DNA of 64,000 nt from JAGWBJ01 sp034423015 (GCA_034423015.1 DAOUJG010000039.1:1-64000); one strand, 5' to 3'. Positions 42,779-51,458 are shown, counted from the first letter of the stretch. The notes: generated by a model not told the origin, from the sequence alone. Made by a program: numbers and translations.

Positions 42779-44356
42779 TCAGGTGGACGCCCGGCCCCGG
42801 CGCACCGCCCTGCCCGGCAGCGCCCCGGTGTGCTCGCCGCCGTCCACCACCGGCCGGCCGTTCACCAGCACGTAGTCGATGCCTGTTGGGAACTGCTTGG
42901 GATGGTAGCGGGTGGAGGGAGACTTGACGGTGGCCGGGTCGAAGACCACGATGTCCGCCTTCATCCCGTCCAGGAGCACGCCGCGGTCGGGTATGCCCAG
43001 GCGGAGGGCGGCGAAGGAGGTCATCTTCCTGACGGCCTCCTCCAGGGTGATGGAGCCCTCGTCGCGGACGTACTGGGAGAGGAGGGTCGGGAAGGTGCCG
43101 TAGGTGCGCGGGCTGGGATAGTCCCCCACCAGCAGGGCGTCGGTGCCCACCATGGTCAGTGGGTGGGTCATGAAGTCCGGCAGGGTGGTCATCTTGGGGC
43201 CGGGGGTGACGTAGGAGGTCTGCAGGTCTTCCTCCAGGAGCAGGTCGCACAGGGCGTCGACCTCGCTCTTCCCCACCATCTCGGCCAGCTCGGCCACGGA
43301 GCGCCCCTCGAACCTCTGGTTGTGGGGGTGCTTGAAGTAGGTCAGCCAAAGCTCGCTCCACGACAGGCCCCTGGGACGCACCTCCTCCCGGAGGCGCTTC
43401 CGGCCCTCCTCGGAGCGCAGGACCTCCTTCAGCTTGGCCGGGCCTCCGTCGTGGGCCCACTGGGGAAAGAGGATCAGGGCCCGGGTGCTGCTGTAGGTGT
43501 AGGGATAGCAGTCCATCGTCACGTCCAGCCCGGCGTCGACGGACCCTTCGACCAAGTCCAGGAGCTGACGGGCGCTCCCGGGATGGGTGATGCGCTGGTA
43601 GAAGTGGGTGAGGTGGCAGGGAAGGGACGCCCTTTCGCCGATCTCCAGCCCCTCCCTGACGGGGTCCAGGAACCCGTCGCCCAGTGTGTTGCGCAGGTGG
43701 GTGTGATAGATGCCTCCAAGGCTGGACGCCTCCTCGGCGAGGCTGACCAGCTCGTCGGTGTTGGCGTAGCTCCCCGGGGGATAGTCCAGGCCGGTGGAGA
43801 GGCCGAAGGCCCCCTCCTCCATGCCCTCGCGCATCATCGCCCTCATGTTGGCGATATCGGCCTCCGTGGCGGGCTTGTCGTACCACCCCATGGCGCAGAT
43901 TCGAATGGGGGAGTTGCCGATGATGTACGCGATGTTCACCGCCACCTTGTTGTCGAACATGGAGAGGTACTCGGCCACCGTGGACCAGCGGCCCGGCAGG
44001 ACGGGCGCGCCGTCCAGGCCGGAGTTGAGCTCGACGAAGTCCAGGAAGTCGCCGTGAGAGGTGAAGGGCGCGTAGGAGTTGCCGTCGACGCCCACCAGCT
44101 CCGTCGTGATGCCCTGGCGGACCTTGGGATGGTGCTCCGGCTCCGCCAGGATCACCAGGCCCGTGTGGGCGTGCATGTCGATGAAGCCGGGACAGACCAC
44201 TTTGCCGGTGGCGTCGATGACCCGGGCGGCCTGGGCGTCCGAGTAGTCTCCCCGTAGGATGGTGACCGTCTCGCCCTGGACTCCCACGCCGGCGTAGAAC
44301 CCCGGGTTGCCCGTACCGTCTACCAACAGTCCGTTCTTGATCAGTATGTCCAGCAA
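42779..44356 (-). CDS. N-acyl-D-amino-acid deacylase/D-aminoacylase-like amidohydrolase
   Basis: A 525-residue zinc amidohydrolase of the D-aminoacylase family. LIKNGLLVDGTGNPGFYAG opens the small beta domain, and GFIDMHAHTG gives the HxH ligands. In well-known members the residue after this motif is usually Asp, here Gly. GLSTGLDYPPGSYAN and the later HLTHF and metal-binding segments follow. The C-terminal KADIVVFDPATV is the returning beta sandwich. I chose TTG at 44356 because AGGAGGTGGG sits just before it; an in-frame ATG at 44407 lacks a site. It hydrolyses N-acyl-D-amino acids or related amides. Confidence 0.85.
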   Translation of the reverse strand: MLDILIKNGLLVDGTGNPGFYAGVGVQGETVTILRGDYSDAQAARVIDATGKVVCPGFIDMHAHTGLVILAEPEHHPKVRQGITTELVGVDGNSYAPFTSHGDFLDFVELNSGLDGAPVLPGRWSTVAEYLSMFDNKVAVNIAYIIGNSPIRICAMGWYDKPATEADIANMRAMMREGMEEGAFGLSTGLDYPPGSYANTDELVSLAEEASSLGGIYHTHLRNTLGDGFLDPVREGLEIGERASLPCHLTHFYQRITHPGSARQLLDLVEGSVDAGLDVTMDCYPYTYSSTRALILFPQWAHDGGPAKLKEVLRSEEGRKRLREEVRPRGLSWSELWLTYFKHPHNQRFEGRSVAELAEMVGKSEVDALCDLLLEEDLQTSYVTPGPKMTTLPDFMTHPLTMVGTDALLVGDYPSPRTYGTFPTLLSQYVRDEGSITLEEAVRKMTSFAALRLGIPDRGVLLDGMKADIVVFDPATVKSPSTRYHPKQFPTGIDYVLVNGRPVVDGGEHTGALPGRAVRRGRAST

Positions 44357-44506
44357 GGCCCACCTCCTAACAATGCTAGGTGAAACGGGACAGGAGCAGG
44401 TTAGCACCTGGCACCGCAGAATGGCAACAAGGCGAGCCCGGTGCGAGTGACCCTAACGGAGAAGAGCAGCGCCGCCCCCGGCCGCGGCGCTATCGGACTT
44501 ACTCGC

Positions 44507-44541
44507 CCGTATATTGACAGATAAAGACGCCGGATATACGG
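44507..44541 (+). promoter_or_regulatory. Inverted repeat around a -35/-10 pair upstream of amidohydrolase gene
   Basis: CCGTATAT (44507-44514) and ATATACGG (44534-44541) form a perfect 8-bp inverted repeat separated by 19 bp. TTGACA (44514-44519) overlaps the left arm and TATACG (44535-44540) lies in the right arm at a short 15-bp spacing. The arrangement looks like a regulated promoter with a two-arm operator, about 85 bp before the gene at 44627. No regulator gene is adjacent. Confidence 0.4.
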
Positions 44542-44626
44542 TTGACCTCATGAAGACGACACCGGAGACCGGCGTGGCAGCCTGAGCCCGCTCCGCGGGA
44601 CGGGGCGGAAACGGAAGGAGGACCGG

Positions 44627-46186
44627 ATGGCTTCATCGTTGATACGAGGCAAGTACGTCATCTGCAGCACGACGGCCGATGGGGACGCCGAGGTAGTGGA
44701 GGATGGCGCCGTCTTCCAGCGGGACGGCGACATCGTGGACGTGGGACCGTACATGGAGCTGAAGGGACGCCACCAGGCCGACGAGGAGATAGGCTCGACA
44801 CATCACGTGGTGTTGCCGGGGATGGTCAATGCCCACCACCACGTGGGGATGAAGCCATTCCAGCTGGGCTCCATGGACAGGTCGTTCGAGCTGTGGCTGG
44901 GTGAGCGGATGGGGGAGAAGCAGGCGGACAAGTACCTGGAGACCCTGTGGTGCGCCACCGAGATGATCGAGTCGGGCATAACCACCGTCAACCACATGCA
45001 CAGCCCTTCCAGGGGGCCCCGCAGGCCCGGGCAGACCAGCTCCGAGGTCATGTCCGACGACGCGCGGCAGGTCATCAGGGCCTACGACGAGTCCGGGATG
45101 CGGGTGGCCTTCTCCCTGCCCCTGTGGGACCAGAACCGCCTCGCCTACGACGACGAGGGGTTCCTGGACACCCTGCCGCCGGACCTCGAAGCCCGGGCCC
45201 GCCGGTGGCTGGAGAGCGCGGTCATACCCCACGAGGACTACTGGCAGATCAACTCCGAGCTGACGAGGGACTACGGCGGGGGCCGGTTCGACCGGGTCCG
45301 GATACTCCTCTTTCCCGTCAACCTGCAGTGGTGCTCCGACCCGTTGCTGCTGAGCGCCAAGGAGTTTGCGGCCCGGCACGACACGGGGATACACATCCAC
45401 CTGGTGGAGTCCATGTACCAGAAGCAGTACGGCCTGCGCACCTTTGGCAAGACGCCCCTGGCCCACCTCCATGAGCTGGGGTTCCTGGGTCCCGAGGTGT
45501 CCATCGACCACGGCGTGTGGCTCACGGAAGCCGACATCGATCTGATGAAAGAGATGGACATCATGCTGACCCACCAGCCCAGCTCCAACTTTCGTCTCAT
45601 GTCGGGGATGGCGCCGTTGAACCAGCTCCTGGCCAAGGGTGTCACCGTGGCCCTCGGCATCGACGAGGCGGGATTGAACGACGACAACGACATAATCCAG
45701 GAGATGCGCCTGGCGATGAGGATACACCGGGTGCCCGGCATCGACCAGGTCGGTCCCTCCGCCGGGCAGATACTGCACATCACCACGATGGGGGGCGCCA
45801 AGACCACCCTGTTCGGCGACCGGATAGGCAGCATAGAGAAGGGCAAGGGCGCGGACCTGGTGCTGATGGACCTGGAGCGGCTCTCGAGGCCGTACCTGGA
45901 CGCGGGCCACTCGATAGTGGACATCGTCCTGTACCGTGGGAAAATGATGGACGTGGATACGGTGATGATCGCAGGGGAGGTGGTGTACAAGGACCGGAAG
46001 TTCACCAAGCTGGACAAGAACGACATCGCCGCGCGGCTGGGGGAGTCCCTGGCCCGGGACCTGAATCCTTCCGAGGCGGAGCGTCGTACTCTAGGTAAGG
46101 AGCTGATACCCCACGTGAGACGCTTCTACCAGGGGTGGGACATGGCCGAGCGGCGACCTCATACGGTCTACAACAGCGCGGTGTAG
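44627..46186 (+). CDS. Amidohydrolase, ATZ/TRZ-chlorohydrolase-like
   Basis: A 519-residue amidohydrolase of the subtype III group that includes S-adenosylhomocysteine/methylthioadenosine deaminases, guanine deaminase and AtzA/TrzN. PGMVNAHHHVGM gives the HxH metal ligands, HIHLVESMYQ the third His, SIDHGVWLTEADI the fourth, and LGIDEAGLNDDND the metal-binding Asp. Likely deaminates or dehalogenates an N-heterocycle or hydrolyses an amidine. AAGGAGGACC precedes the ATG. The next gene starts directly after its stop. Confidence 0.88.
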   Translation: MASSLIRGKYVICSTTADGDAEVVEDGAVFQRDGDIVDVGPYMELKGRHQADEEIGSTHHVVLPGMVNAHHHVGMKPFQLGSMDRSFELWLGERMGEKQADKYLETLWCATEMIESGITTVNHMHSPSRGPRRPGQTSSEVMSDDARQVIRAYDESGMRVAFSLPLWDQNRLAYDDEGFLDTLPPDLEARARRWLESAVIPHEDYWQINSELTRDYGGGRFDRVRILLFPVNLQWCSDPLLLSAKEFAARHDTGIHIHLVESMYQKQYGLRTFGKTPLAHLHELGFLGPEVSIDHGVWLTEADIDLMKEMDIMLTHQPSSNFRLMSGMAPLNQLLAKGVTVALGIDEAGLNDDNDIIQEMRLAMRIHRVPGIDQVGPSAGQILHITTMGGAKTTLFGDRIGSIEKGKGADLVLMDLERLSRPYLDAGHSIVDIVLYRGKMMDVDTVMIAGEVVYKDRKFTKLDKNDIAARLGESLARDLNPSEAERRTLGKELIPHVRRFYQGWDMAERRPHTVYNSAV

Positions 46187-46244
46187 CATGGGACCCGTCG
46201 ATCCATCTATCCTGCCGGGGACGGGACGCGTATTGGAACGGGCC

Positions 46245-47531
46245 ATGAGGGTGGGCGCGGTGCTTGCCTCCCTGGCGGCCATTCTCATACTGGCCGCCTG
46301 CGCCGAGGAGGACTCCGCCCCCACTCGGGAGTCTCCTCCGGCAACAGGCGTTGCCGCCGGTGAGGGCGCCGTGCCCGAGGCCTCAGCCCCAGGGCCGACC
46401 GTGGGTACGGCTACCCCGGGCATCGAACCAGAACGGGCCGACGGCACGCCCGGTGTCACGGCTACGACCGTTCCCACCCGGGAGCCGCCATCCGAGCTCC
46501 CTCCGGAGCGGACCGAGGACGACGCTCCGGGAGACATAGCCTTCGAGGACTTGGAGATAGTCACCCTCCTGCCCTATGACGGCATACCCGCCATCCTCGA
46601 CCCGGCCTTCGTCTCCGCCGAGGAGGCGTGGTACCAGTACGCCTCGGACGAAACGGTGTTGGGCCTGTCCATCAACGGAGACCACCGGGCCTATTCCGTA
46701 CCCTACCTGAGCAGTCGAGAGATCGTCAACGACGTGGTGGGAGGGGTGCCCGTCGCCGTAACCTGGTGACCCCTGTGCTTCACGGGCATCGTGTATGCCC
46801 GGGAGATAGAAGACGAGACCCTCACCTTCGGAGTCTCGGGCAAGCTGATCATGAACGCCCTGGTCATGTACGACCACCAGACCCGGAGCCTCTGGAGCCA
46901 GTTCCTGGGCCAATCGGTGAGAGGAGAGTACGCCGGCACGAAGCTGGAGTTCGTTCCCGCCCTGCTAACCGACTGGGCCACCTGGGCCGAGCTGCACCCC
47001 GACACCATGGCCCTGGACGTGGTGGGGAAGGAGCTCGTCATCAAGGCGCCAAGGGGCGAGCTCGGGAGCTTCGACCCCTACACCGACTACTACGCCAGCA
47101 GGTCGGCGGGAGTCCTGGGCGAAACCGTGCGGGACGACCGGCTCTCCACCAAGGAGTTCGTGATCGGGCTGGAGGGGGATGGAGAGGCAACGGCCTATCC
47201 CTACCGCCTGTTGAACGACACCCCGGTGGTCAACGATACGTTCCGAGGCACCCCGATAGTCGTGGTCCTGGACACCGAGTCCGGCACGGGGGCGGTCTTC
47301 GATAGAAGAGTCGACGGCCAGACCCTCACATTCGACGCCGCTGAGGACCCGGGCGGCGGACCCCTGGCCCTGGTGGACCGGGAGACGGAGACCAGATGGG
47401 AAGCGCTCACGGGCGACGCCGTGCAGGGCCCGCTGGAGGGGGCCGCGCTGGGACCGTTCCGCTCCCTGTTGACCTACTGGTTCGCCTGGAAGGACTACTA
47501 CCCCCAGACCGCGGTCCATGGCCAGAGATAA
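46245..47531 (+). CDS. DUF3179 lipoprotein, putative selenoprotein (in-frame UGA as Sec)
   Basis: Lipoprotein with lipobox ILAAC (Cys19 from ATG 46245; an ATG at 46188 adds 19 residues). A Thr/Pro/Glu-rich linker follows, then two DUF3179-like repeats. In the first, EIVNDVVGGVPVAVTW is followed by TGA at 46767-46769 and then by PLCFTGIVYA in the same frame. The family there has CPLC, so TGA replaces the first Cys of a CxxC pair (Sec175, Cys178). The frame then stays open and family-like for 254 codons, including LWSQFLGQ. The second repeat (VVNDTFRGTPIVVVLD) has no Cys pair. A hairpin just after the TGA fits a bacterial SECIS. The alternative is a nonsense mutation or sequencing error. Confidence 0.72.
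46767..46769 (+). other. In-frame TGA, candidate selenocysteine codon
   Basis: TGA between the Trp codon TGG and CCC-CTG-TGC, giving W-U-P-L-C. Upstream and downstream coding regions share the frame, so no frameshift is needed. Single-base change from TGC (Cys) would restore the family motif. Confidence 0.7.
46783..46801 (+). promoter_or_regulatory. Candidate bacterial SECIS hairpin
   Basis: CGGGCAT (46783-46789) pairs perfectly with ATGCCCG (46795-46801) around a five-base loop CGTGT (46790-46794). With one A-G mismatch the stem extends to 46779-46805. The stem begins 13 nt, and the loop 20 nt, after the TGA. The loop has G as its second base. These values fall in the range known for bacterial SECIS elements read by SelB. 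Confidence 0.6.
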
Positions 47532-47582
47532 CGTACTCCGGATGTGAGCGCCTCGGGACATCCACGGGAGTAAGGGCATCAG

Positions 47583-48911
47583 ATGCCGCCGACCAGATAC
47601 GTCGTCCCCGCATTGGTAGCACTGGCGGTGATCGCCGGCGTGGTCTTCGCCGTCGCCAACTCTTTCTCCGGCCAAGACCACCAGGAAAAGCCCCTCGAAG
47701 ACACCGCTGGGGCGGTGACGGGGACCTCCTCCCCTTCCATCACCGCCCTCGACATTCCCACGTTCCCCCCGACCAAGGTCACGGCCAGGACGGGCCAGGA
47801 GAGGCCGGCGCCCGAGCTGGCCGGCATCAGCGGGTGGATCAACTCGGAGCCCTTCACGCTGGAAAGCCAGAGGGGCAAGGTGGTCCTGGTGGACTTCTGG
47901 ACCTACACGTGCGTCAACTGCGTTCGCACCCTTCCCTTCCTCAGATCATGGCACGAAAAGTACGCTGACGCCGGGCTGGTAGTCCTTGGGGTGCATACGC
48001 CTGAGTTCCGTTTCGAAAAGCTGCGGGAGAACGTAGTGGATGCCGTGGGCCGTTTCGACATCCGGTATCCAGTGGCCCAGGACAACGACTTCGAGACGTG
48101 GAGGGCCTTCGACAACCGCTTCTGGCCCGCCAAGTATTTGATCGACCGGGACGGCCTGGTGCGCTATTACCATGCGGGAGAAGGCGCATACGAGAAGACG
48201 GAGAGGGCCATACGCGAGCTCCTGGCCGAGGCGGGTGGCGACCTGAGCGGAGTCAACGCACAGACCCAGGACTCCCCGGCAAGCCACCTGGAGACCGACG
48301 ACCCCGAGGCCGGCGGCTCGAGCCGCCTCCGCATCCCGGCCCTTGCCGGCCCTTCCGACGTGGGGTTGACCAGGGAGCTGTACGCCGGGTACGAACGGAA
48401 TCATGAGGCCCTCCTCTCCCAGGGCGGAGAGCGGGCTTTCTCTGACAGCTACTTCTTGCCCTACGTGGTCCATCCCGAATACTACGAGAGTCCCAACACC
48501 GGGGTCATGTATTCGGACCCGGGGGACCACCGCAACCACTACATCTACCTACAGGGATTGTGGCACAACGGGGAGCAACGCCTGGTGCACGCCCGGCAGA
48601 CCGACGACTACGAAGACCACGTGGCCATAAGGTTCTTCGCCTCCAGCGTCAACGCGGTGCTGGGGCCGGGCGAGGGCCCGCCCTCTCCGGTCCGCCTGAC
48701 CCTGGACGGCAGGCCGCTGAAGTCCGAAGAGGCCGGCGCGGACGTGGCCTTCGACGAGGAGGGCAACAGTCTCGTCCTCGTCGACGAGTCCCGGATGTAC
48801 GGGCTGGTGGAGATGCCCGATTTCCGCGGCGGCGAGCTGAGGCTGGCTACGAACACGGTTGGACTGGGCCTGTTCTCCTTCACCTTCGGCGCGTACCACA
48901 GCGGACCGTAG
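47583..48911 (+). CDS. Membrane-anchored thioredoxin/DipZ C-terminal-domain protein
   Basis: A 442-residue protein with an N-terminal signal-anchor helix (about 6-27), a linker, and a TlpA/DipZ-type thioredoxin domain. VDFWTYTCVNCVRTLPFL holds the redox pair C110/C113, and the cis-Pro is in NRFWPAKYLID. The C-terminal part (about 250-440) resembles the beta-sandwich tail of DipZ proteins: GLTRELYAGYERN, YIYLQGLWHNGEQ, VNAVLGPGE. The CcdA-like membrane domain of full DipZ is absent. The active site faces outward. It lies 51 bp after the DUF3179 gene, whose UxxC or CxxC centre is a plausible partner. Confidence 0.85.
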   Translation: MPPTRYVVPALVALAVIAGVVFAVANSFSGQDHQEKPLEDTAGAVTGTSSPSITALDIPTFPPTKVTARTGQERPAPELAGISGWINSEPFTLESQRGKVVLVDFWTYTCVNCVRTLPFLRSWHEKYADAGLVVLGVHTPEFRFEKLRENVVDAVGRFDIRYPVAQDNDFETWRAFDNRFWPAKYLIDRDGLVRYYHAGEGAYEKTERAIRELLAEAGGDLSGVNAQTQDSPASHLETDDPEAGGSSRLRIPALAGPSDVGLTRELYAGYERNHEALLSQGGERAFSDSYFLPYVVHPEYYESPNTGVMYSDPGDHRNHYIYLQGLWHNGEQRLVHARQTDDYEDHVAIRFFASSVNAVLGPGEGPPSPVRLTLDGRPLKSEEAGADVAFDEEGNSLVLVDESRMYGLVEMPDFRGGELRLATNTVGLGLFSFTFGAYHSGP

Positions 48912-49023
48912 CCGAAGGCATCCTCAGTCCCTTTCGTGCCCAGGGAATCGGGCAGTACCAAACCCATTTGAGACGCGATTGCCTATGGCGTCTCACGAGT
49001 GTTGCGATTATATTATGTTCCAA

Positions 49024-49052
49024 TTGACAATCCATCGAACTTCATGTAATCT
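49024..49052 (+). promoter_or_regulatory. Promoter of peptide-type ABC transporter operon
   Basis: Perfect TTGACA (49024-49029), 17 bp, TAATCT (49047-49052), in a locally AT-rich stretch 41 bp before the start of the binding-protein gene. AGGAGGCGG precedes that ATG. Confidence 0.55.
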
Positions 49053-49092
49053 ATCGGCTATCAATTCCAAATCCATTCTCAGGAGGCGGAGC

Positions 49093-51306
49093 ATGACACG
49101 TTCGAGGCTCAGCAACTGGAAGTGGCTAGTCATTGGTCCCCTGGTGGCCGCGCTGGTATTCGCAGCCGCCTGCGGAGGTGACGAACCCGAAGAGCCCGCG
49201 GGGCTGACGGCCGAGGACGTGCGATCCGTCGTGGAAGAGGCCGTCGGAGACCAGGTCTCGGCCGAGGACGTGCGATCCGTCGTGGAAGAGGCCGTCGGCG
49301 ACCAGGTGTCCGCCGAAGACATATCCATCATGGTGAACGACGCCGTGGCCGGAATCGAGATCCCCGAGGGGGTGTCGGCCGACGAGGTCAGCAGCTTGGT
49401 GGCCGACGCGGTGGGCGAGATCGAGATCCCCGAGGGGGTTACCGCCGCAGAGATCGACCAGATGGTCAAGCGGGCCACCGAGGAGGCCATCGCCGGAGCG
49501 GAGGCGGGCGTCACGGCCGAAGAGCTGGCTATGGCCATCGACGAGGCCGTGTCCGAGGCCGTGGCGCTGGCCGTCGAGACCATCATACCCGTGGACTTGA
49601 TCATGGACCTGGCGGTCACGCCGGTGGCCCAGCCCATCGCGCCCGAAGACGCGCTGCCCTTCGTGAAGGACGCCAAGTACGGCGGGACCCCTCCCTTCGC
49701 CATCACCGCCGATCCCGGATTCCTGGACCTCCACGCCGGCGCCAGCTACAACTCCAGCTTCACCGTGAGCATACCCAGGTTCAACCAGCTGGTGGAGTTC
49801 AACCCCGACAACTACAACCAGCTCATAGGCGAGCTGGCCACCGCATGGGACGTGAGCTCCGACGGGAGGACCTACACCTTCACCATCCACCCCAACGCCA
49901 ACTGGCACGACGGCCAGCCGGTCACCGCCGAGGACGTGGTGTTCAGCCTGGACCGGATAGTCGACCCCGACGCCATCAGGCCCCAGGCCGGCGCCGCCCT
50001 CAGGCCGTTCTACGAGCGCGGCACGGCCAAGGCACTGGACCCGAAAACGGTAGAGGTGCCCCTCTACTTCCCCTCGGCGGCCTTCCTGCCCTGGCTGGCC
50101 TTCCCGCTGGTCGCCATGTATCCCAAGCACGTCGTCGAAGGTCTGTCCCAGGCCGACGCCAACTGCTGCTACGAGAACCTGGTGGGCTCGGGCCCGTTCA
50201 TCCTCAAGGACTTCGAGCGGGGCAGCCACATCTTCTGGGAGAAGAACCCCGACTACTTCAGGCCGGGCCAGCCCTTCCTGGACGGTATGGACCACTTCAA
50301 GATTCTGGACCCGAACCGGGCCATACTGGGCATGAACACCGGCCAGCTGGTCGCCTTTGCCAACTTCTTCCAGTCCGGCTCCACCATCGACGTGTTCCAG
50401 CAGATGGAAAGGGACACCAACGGGCAGGTGAAGACCGTCGAGATCAAGAACGCCATCAACCGGGGGTTGATCATCAACTGGACCAAGCCGCCCCTGGACA
50501 ACCCCAACGTGCGCAAGGCCATCATGCTGGCCTTGGACCGGGTGGAGTACGTCAAGACCATCTGGAAGGGGTTCGGACGCCAGGGCACCTTCATTCCCGG
50601 AGGTTCGTCCGTGGACCACGCGGAGCAGAACTGGCCCGGCTGGCGCTACGTGGACGCCGACGGCAACCTGCTGACGACGGACCCGGTGCAGGTGGACGGC
50701 GCGCAGAAGCACCCCGACGACATAGCCGAGGCCCAGAGGCTGATGGAAGAGGCGGGCGCCATGGGCGCCGAGCTGGACATGCTGGTGTTCACCATCCCGG
50801 CCTACCAGTCCATCGGGCAGATCACCCAGCAACAGATGAAGAAATACTTCGACTGGGACGTCACCGTGAGGGCAGTGGACCTGGCCGCGGCCATGGAGGA
50901 GTCCTTCGCCGGCAGGTTCGACCTGTACGCCGACGGCTCCCTGGTACCCCTCGCCGACGCATCCACGCTGCTCTCGCAGCACTACCAGGCGGGCGGCGGC
51001 AGGAACCCCCTGAACTGGTTCGACGAGAGGATAGACAGGCTGGGCTCCGAGGCCTTCAGGGCGACCACCAACGAGGACCGGAAGGCCAAGTACCTGGAGA
51101 TAGAGCAGATATTCGTGGACGAGGGCCACGCCCAGTTCATTCCCATCGGCTGGTTCCCCTACGTTGGGGGCGTGAACGTCAAGCTCCGGAACTTCAACCT
51201 GCCGATTCCCGGAGACGTCGGTTACTCTCCCATGATCGTCGCGGCCCAGGCCGAGCACTGGTGGTTCGACGACGACGCCACCGGCTTCTGGCCCCTGGGA
51301 CCGTAG
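49093..51306 (+). CDS. Peptide/nickel-type ABC transporter substrate-binding lipoprotein with repeat-bearing N-terminal extension
   Basis: Family 5 solute-binding protein, 737 residues, about 180 longer than usual. Lipobox FAAAC (Cys27) is followed by an extension of roughly 160 residues. It is built from repeats of the type AEDVRSVVEEAVGDQVS, AEDISIMVNDAVAGIEIPEG, ADEVSSLVADAVGEIEIPEG and related helical units, probably an elongated or oligomerising stalk. The family 5 domain starts around residue 195 (YGGTPPFAITADPGFLDLHAG) and includes LATAWDVSSDGRTYTFTI and WHDGQPVTAEDVVFSLDRI. Cargo may be peptides or other solutes. Confidence 0.9.
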   Translation: MTRSRLSNWKWLVIGPLVAALVFAAACGGDEPEEPAGLTAEDVRSVVEEAVGDQVSAEDVRSVVEEAVGDQVSAEDISIMVNDAVAGIEIPEGVSADEVSSLVADAVGEIEIPEGVTAAEIDQMVKRATEEAIAGAEAGVTAEELAMAIDEAVSEAVALAVETIIPVDLIMDLAVTPVAQPIAPEDALPFVKDAKYGGTPPFAITADPGFLDLHAGASYNSSFTVSIPRFNQLVEFNPDNYNQLIGELATAWDVSSDGRTYTFTIHPNANWHDGQPVTAEDVVFSLDRIVDPDAIRPQAGAALRPFYERGTAKALDPKTVEVPLYFPSAAFLPWLAFPLVAMYPKHVVEGLSQADANCCYENLVGSGPFILKDFERGSHIFWEKNPDYFRPGQPFLDGMDHFKILDPNRAILGMNTGQLVAFANFFQSGSTIDVFQQMERDTNGQVKTVEIKNAINRGLIINWTKPPLDNPNVRKAIMLALDRVEYVKTIWKGFGRQGTFIPGGSSVDHAEQNWPGWRYVDADGNLLTTDPVQVDGAQKHPDDIAEAQRLMEEAGAMGAELDMLVFTIPAYQSIGQITQQQMKKYFDWDVTVRAVDLAAAMEESFAGRFDLYADGSLVPLADASTLLSQHYQAGGGRNPLNWFDERIDRLGSEAFRATTNEDRKAKYLEIEQIFVDEGHAQFIPIGWFPYVGGVNVKLRNFNLPIPGDVGYSPMIVAAQAEHWWFDDDATGFWPLGP
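49210..49311 (+). repeat. Two 51-bp tandem repeats inside the binding-protein gene
   Basis: Units 49210-49260 and 49261-49311 differ at only a few bases and encode AEDVRSVVEEAVGDQVS twice. Near-identity at the DNA level points to recent duplication. More diverged units follow in the same reading frame. Confidence 0.85.
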
Positions 51307-51323
51307 TCAGCGCAAAAAGCACA

Positions 51324-51349
51324 ACCGGGCCGGCCTAGGTTGGCCCGGT
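51324..51349 (+). terminator. Hairpin between binding-protein and permease genes
   Basis: ACCGGGCC pairs perfectly with GGCCCGGT over a 10-base loop. No T-run follows, so it may be an attenuator or mRNA-stabilising hairpin that keeps binding-protein expression above that of the permeases. Confidence 0.45.
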
Positions 51350-51458
51350 AGAGCAACAACGGAGCCGCCGCTCGGCCCGGTCCAAAGGAAGGTTGAGCGG
51401 CGGCTGATACACTGGACCGGCGGGGTCGCGGCGATAGACGGCCCCCATTGGTGTAGCG

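Noticed and set aside
46188..46769. Stand-alone 193-codon gene ending at the TGA, followed by a separate gene from GTG 46791
   Set aside because: Splits one DUF3179 domain in its conserved motif. The second half would have neither a ribosome site nor a signal peptide. Read-through as Sec, or a single nonsense mutation, explains the data better.
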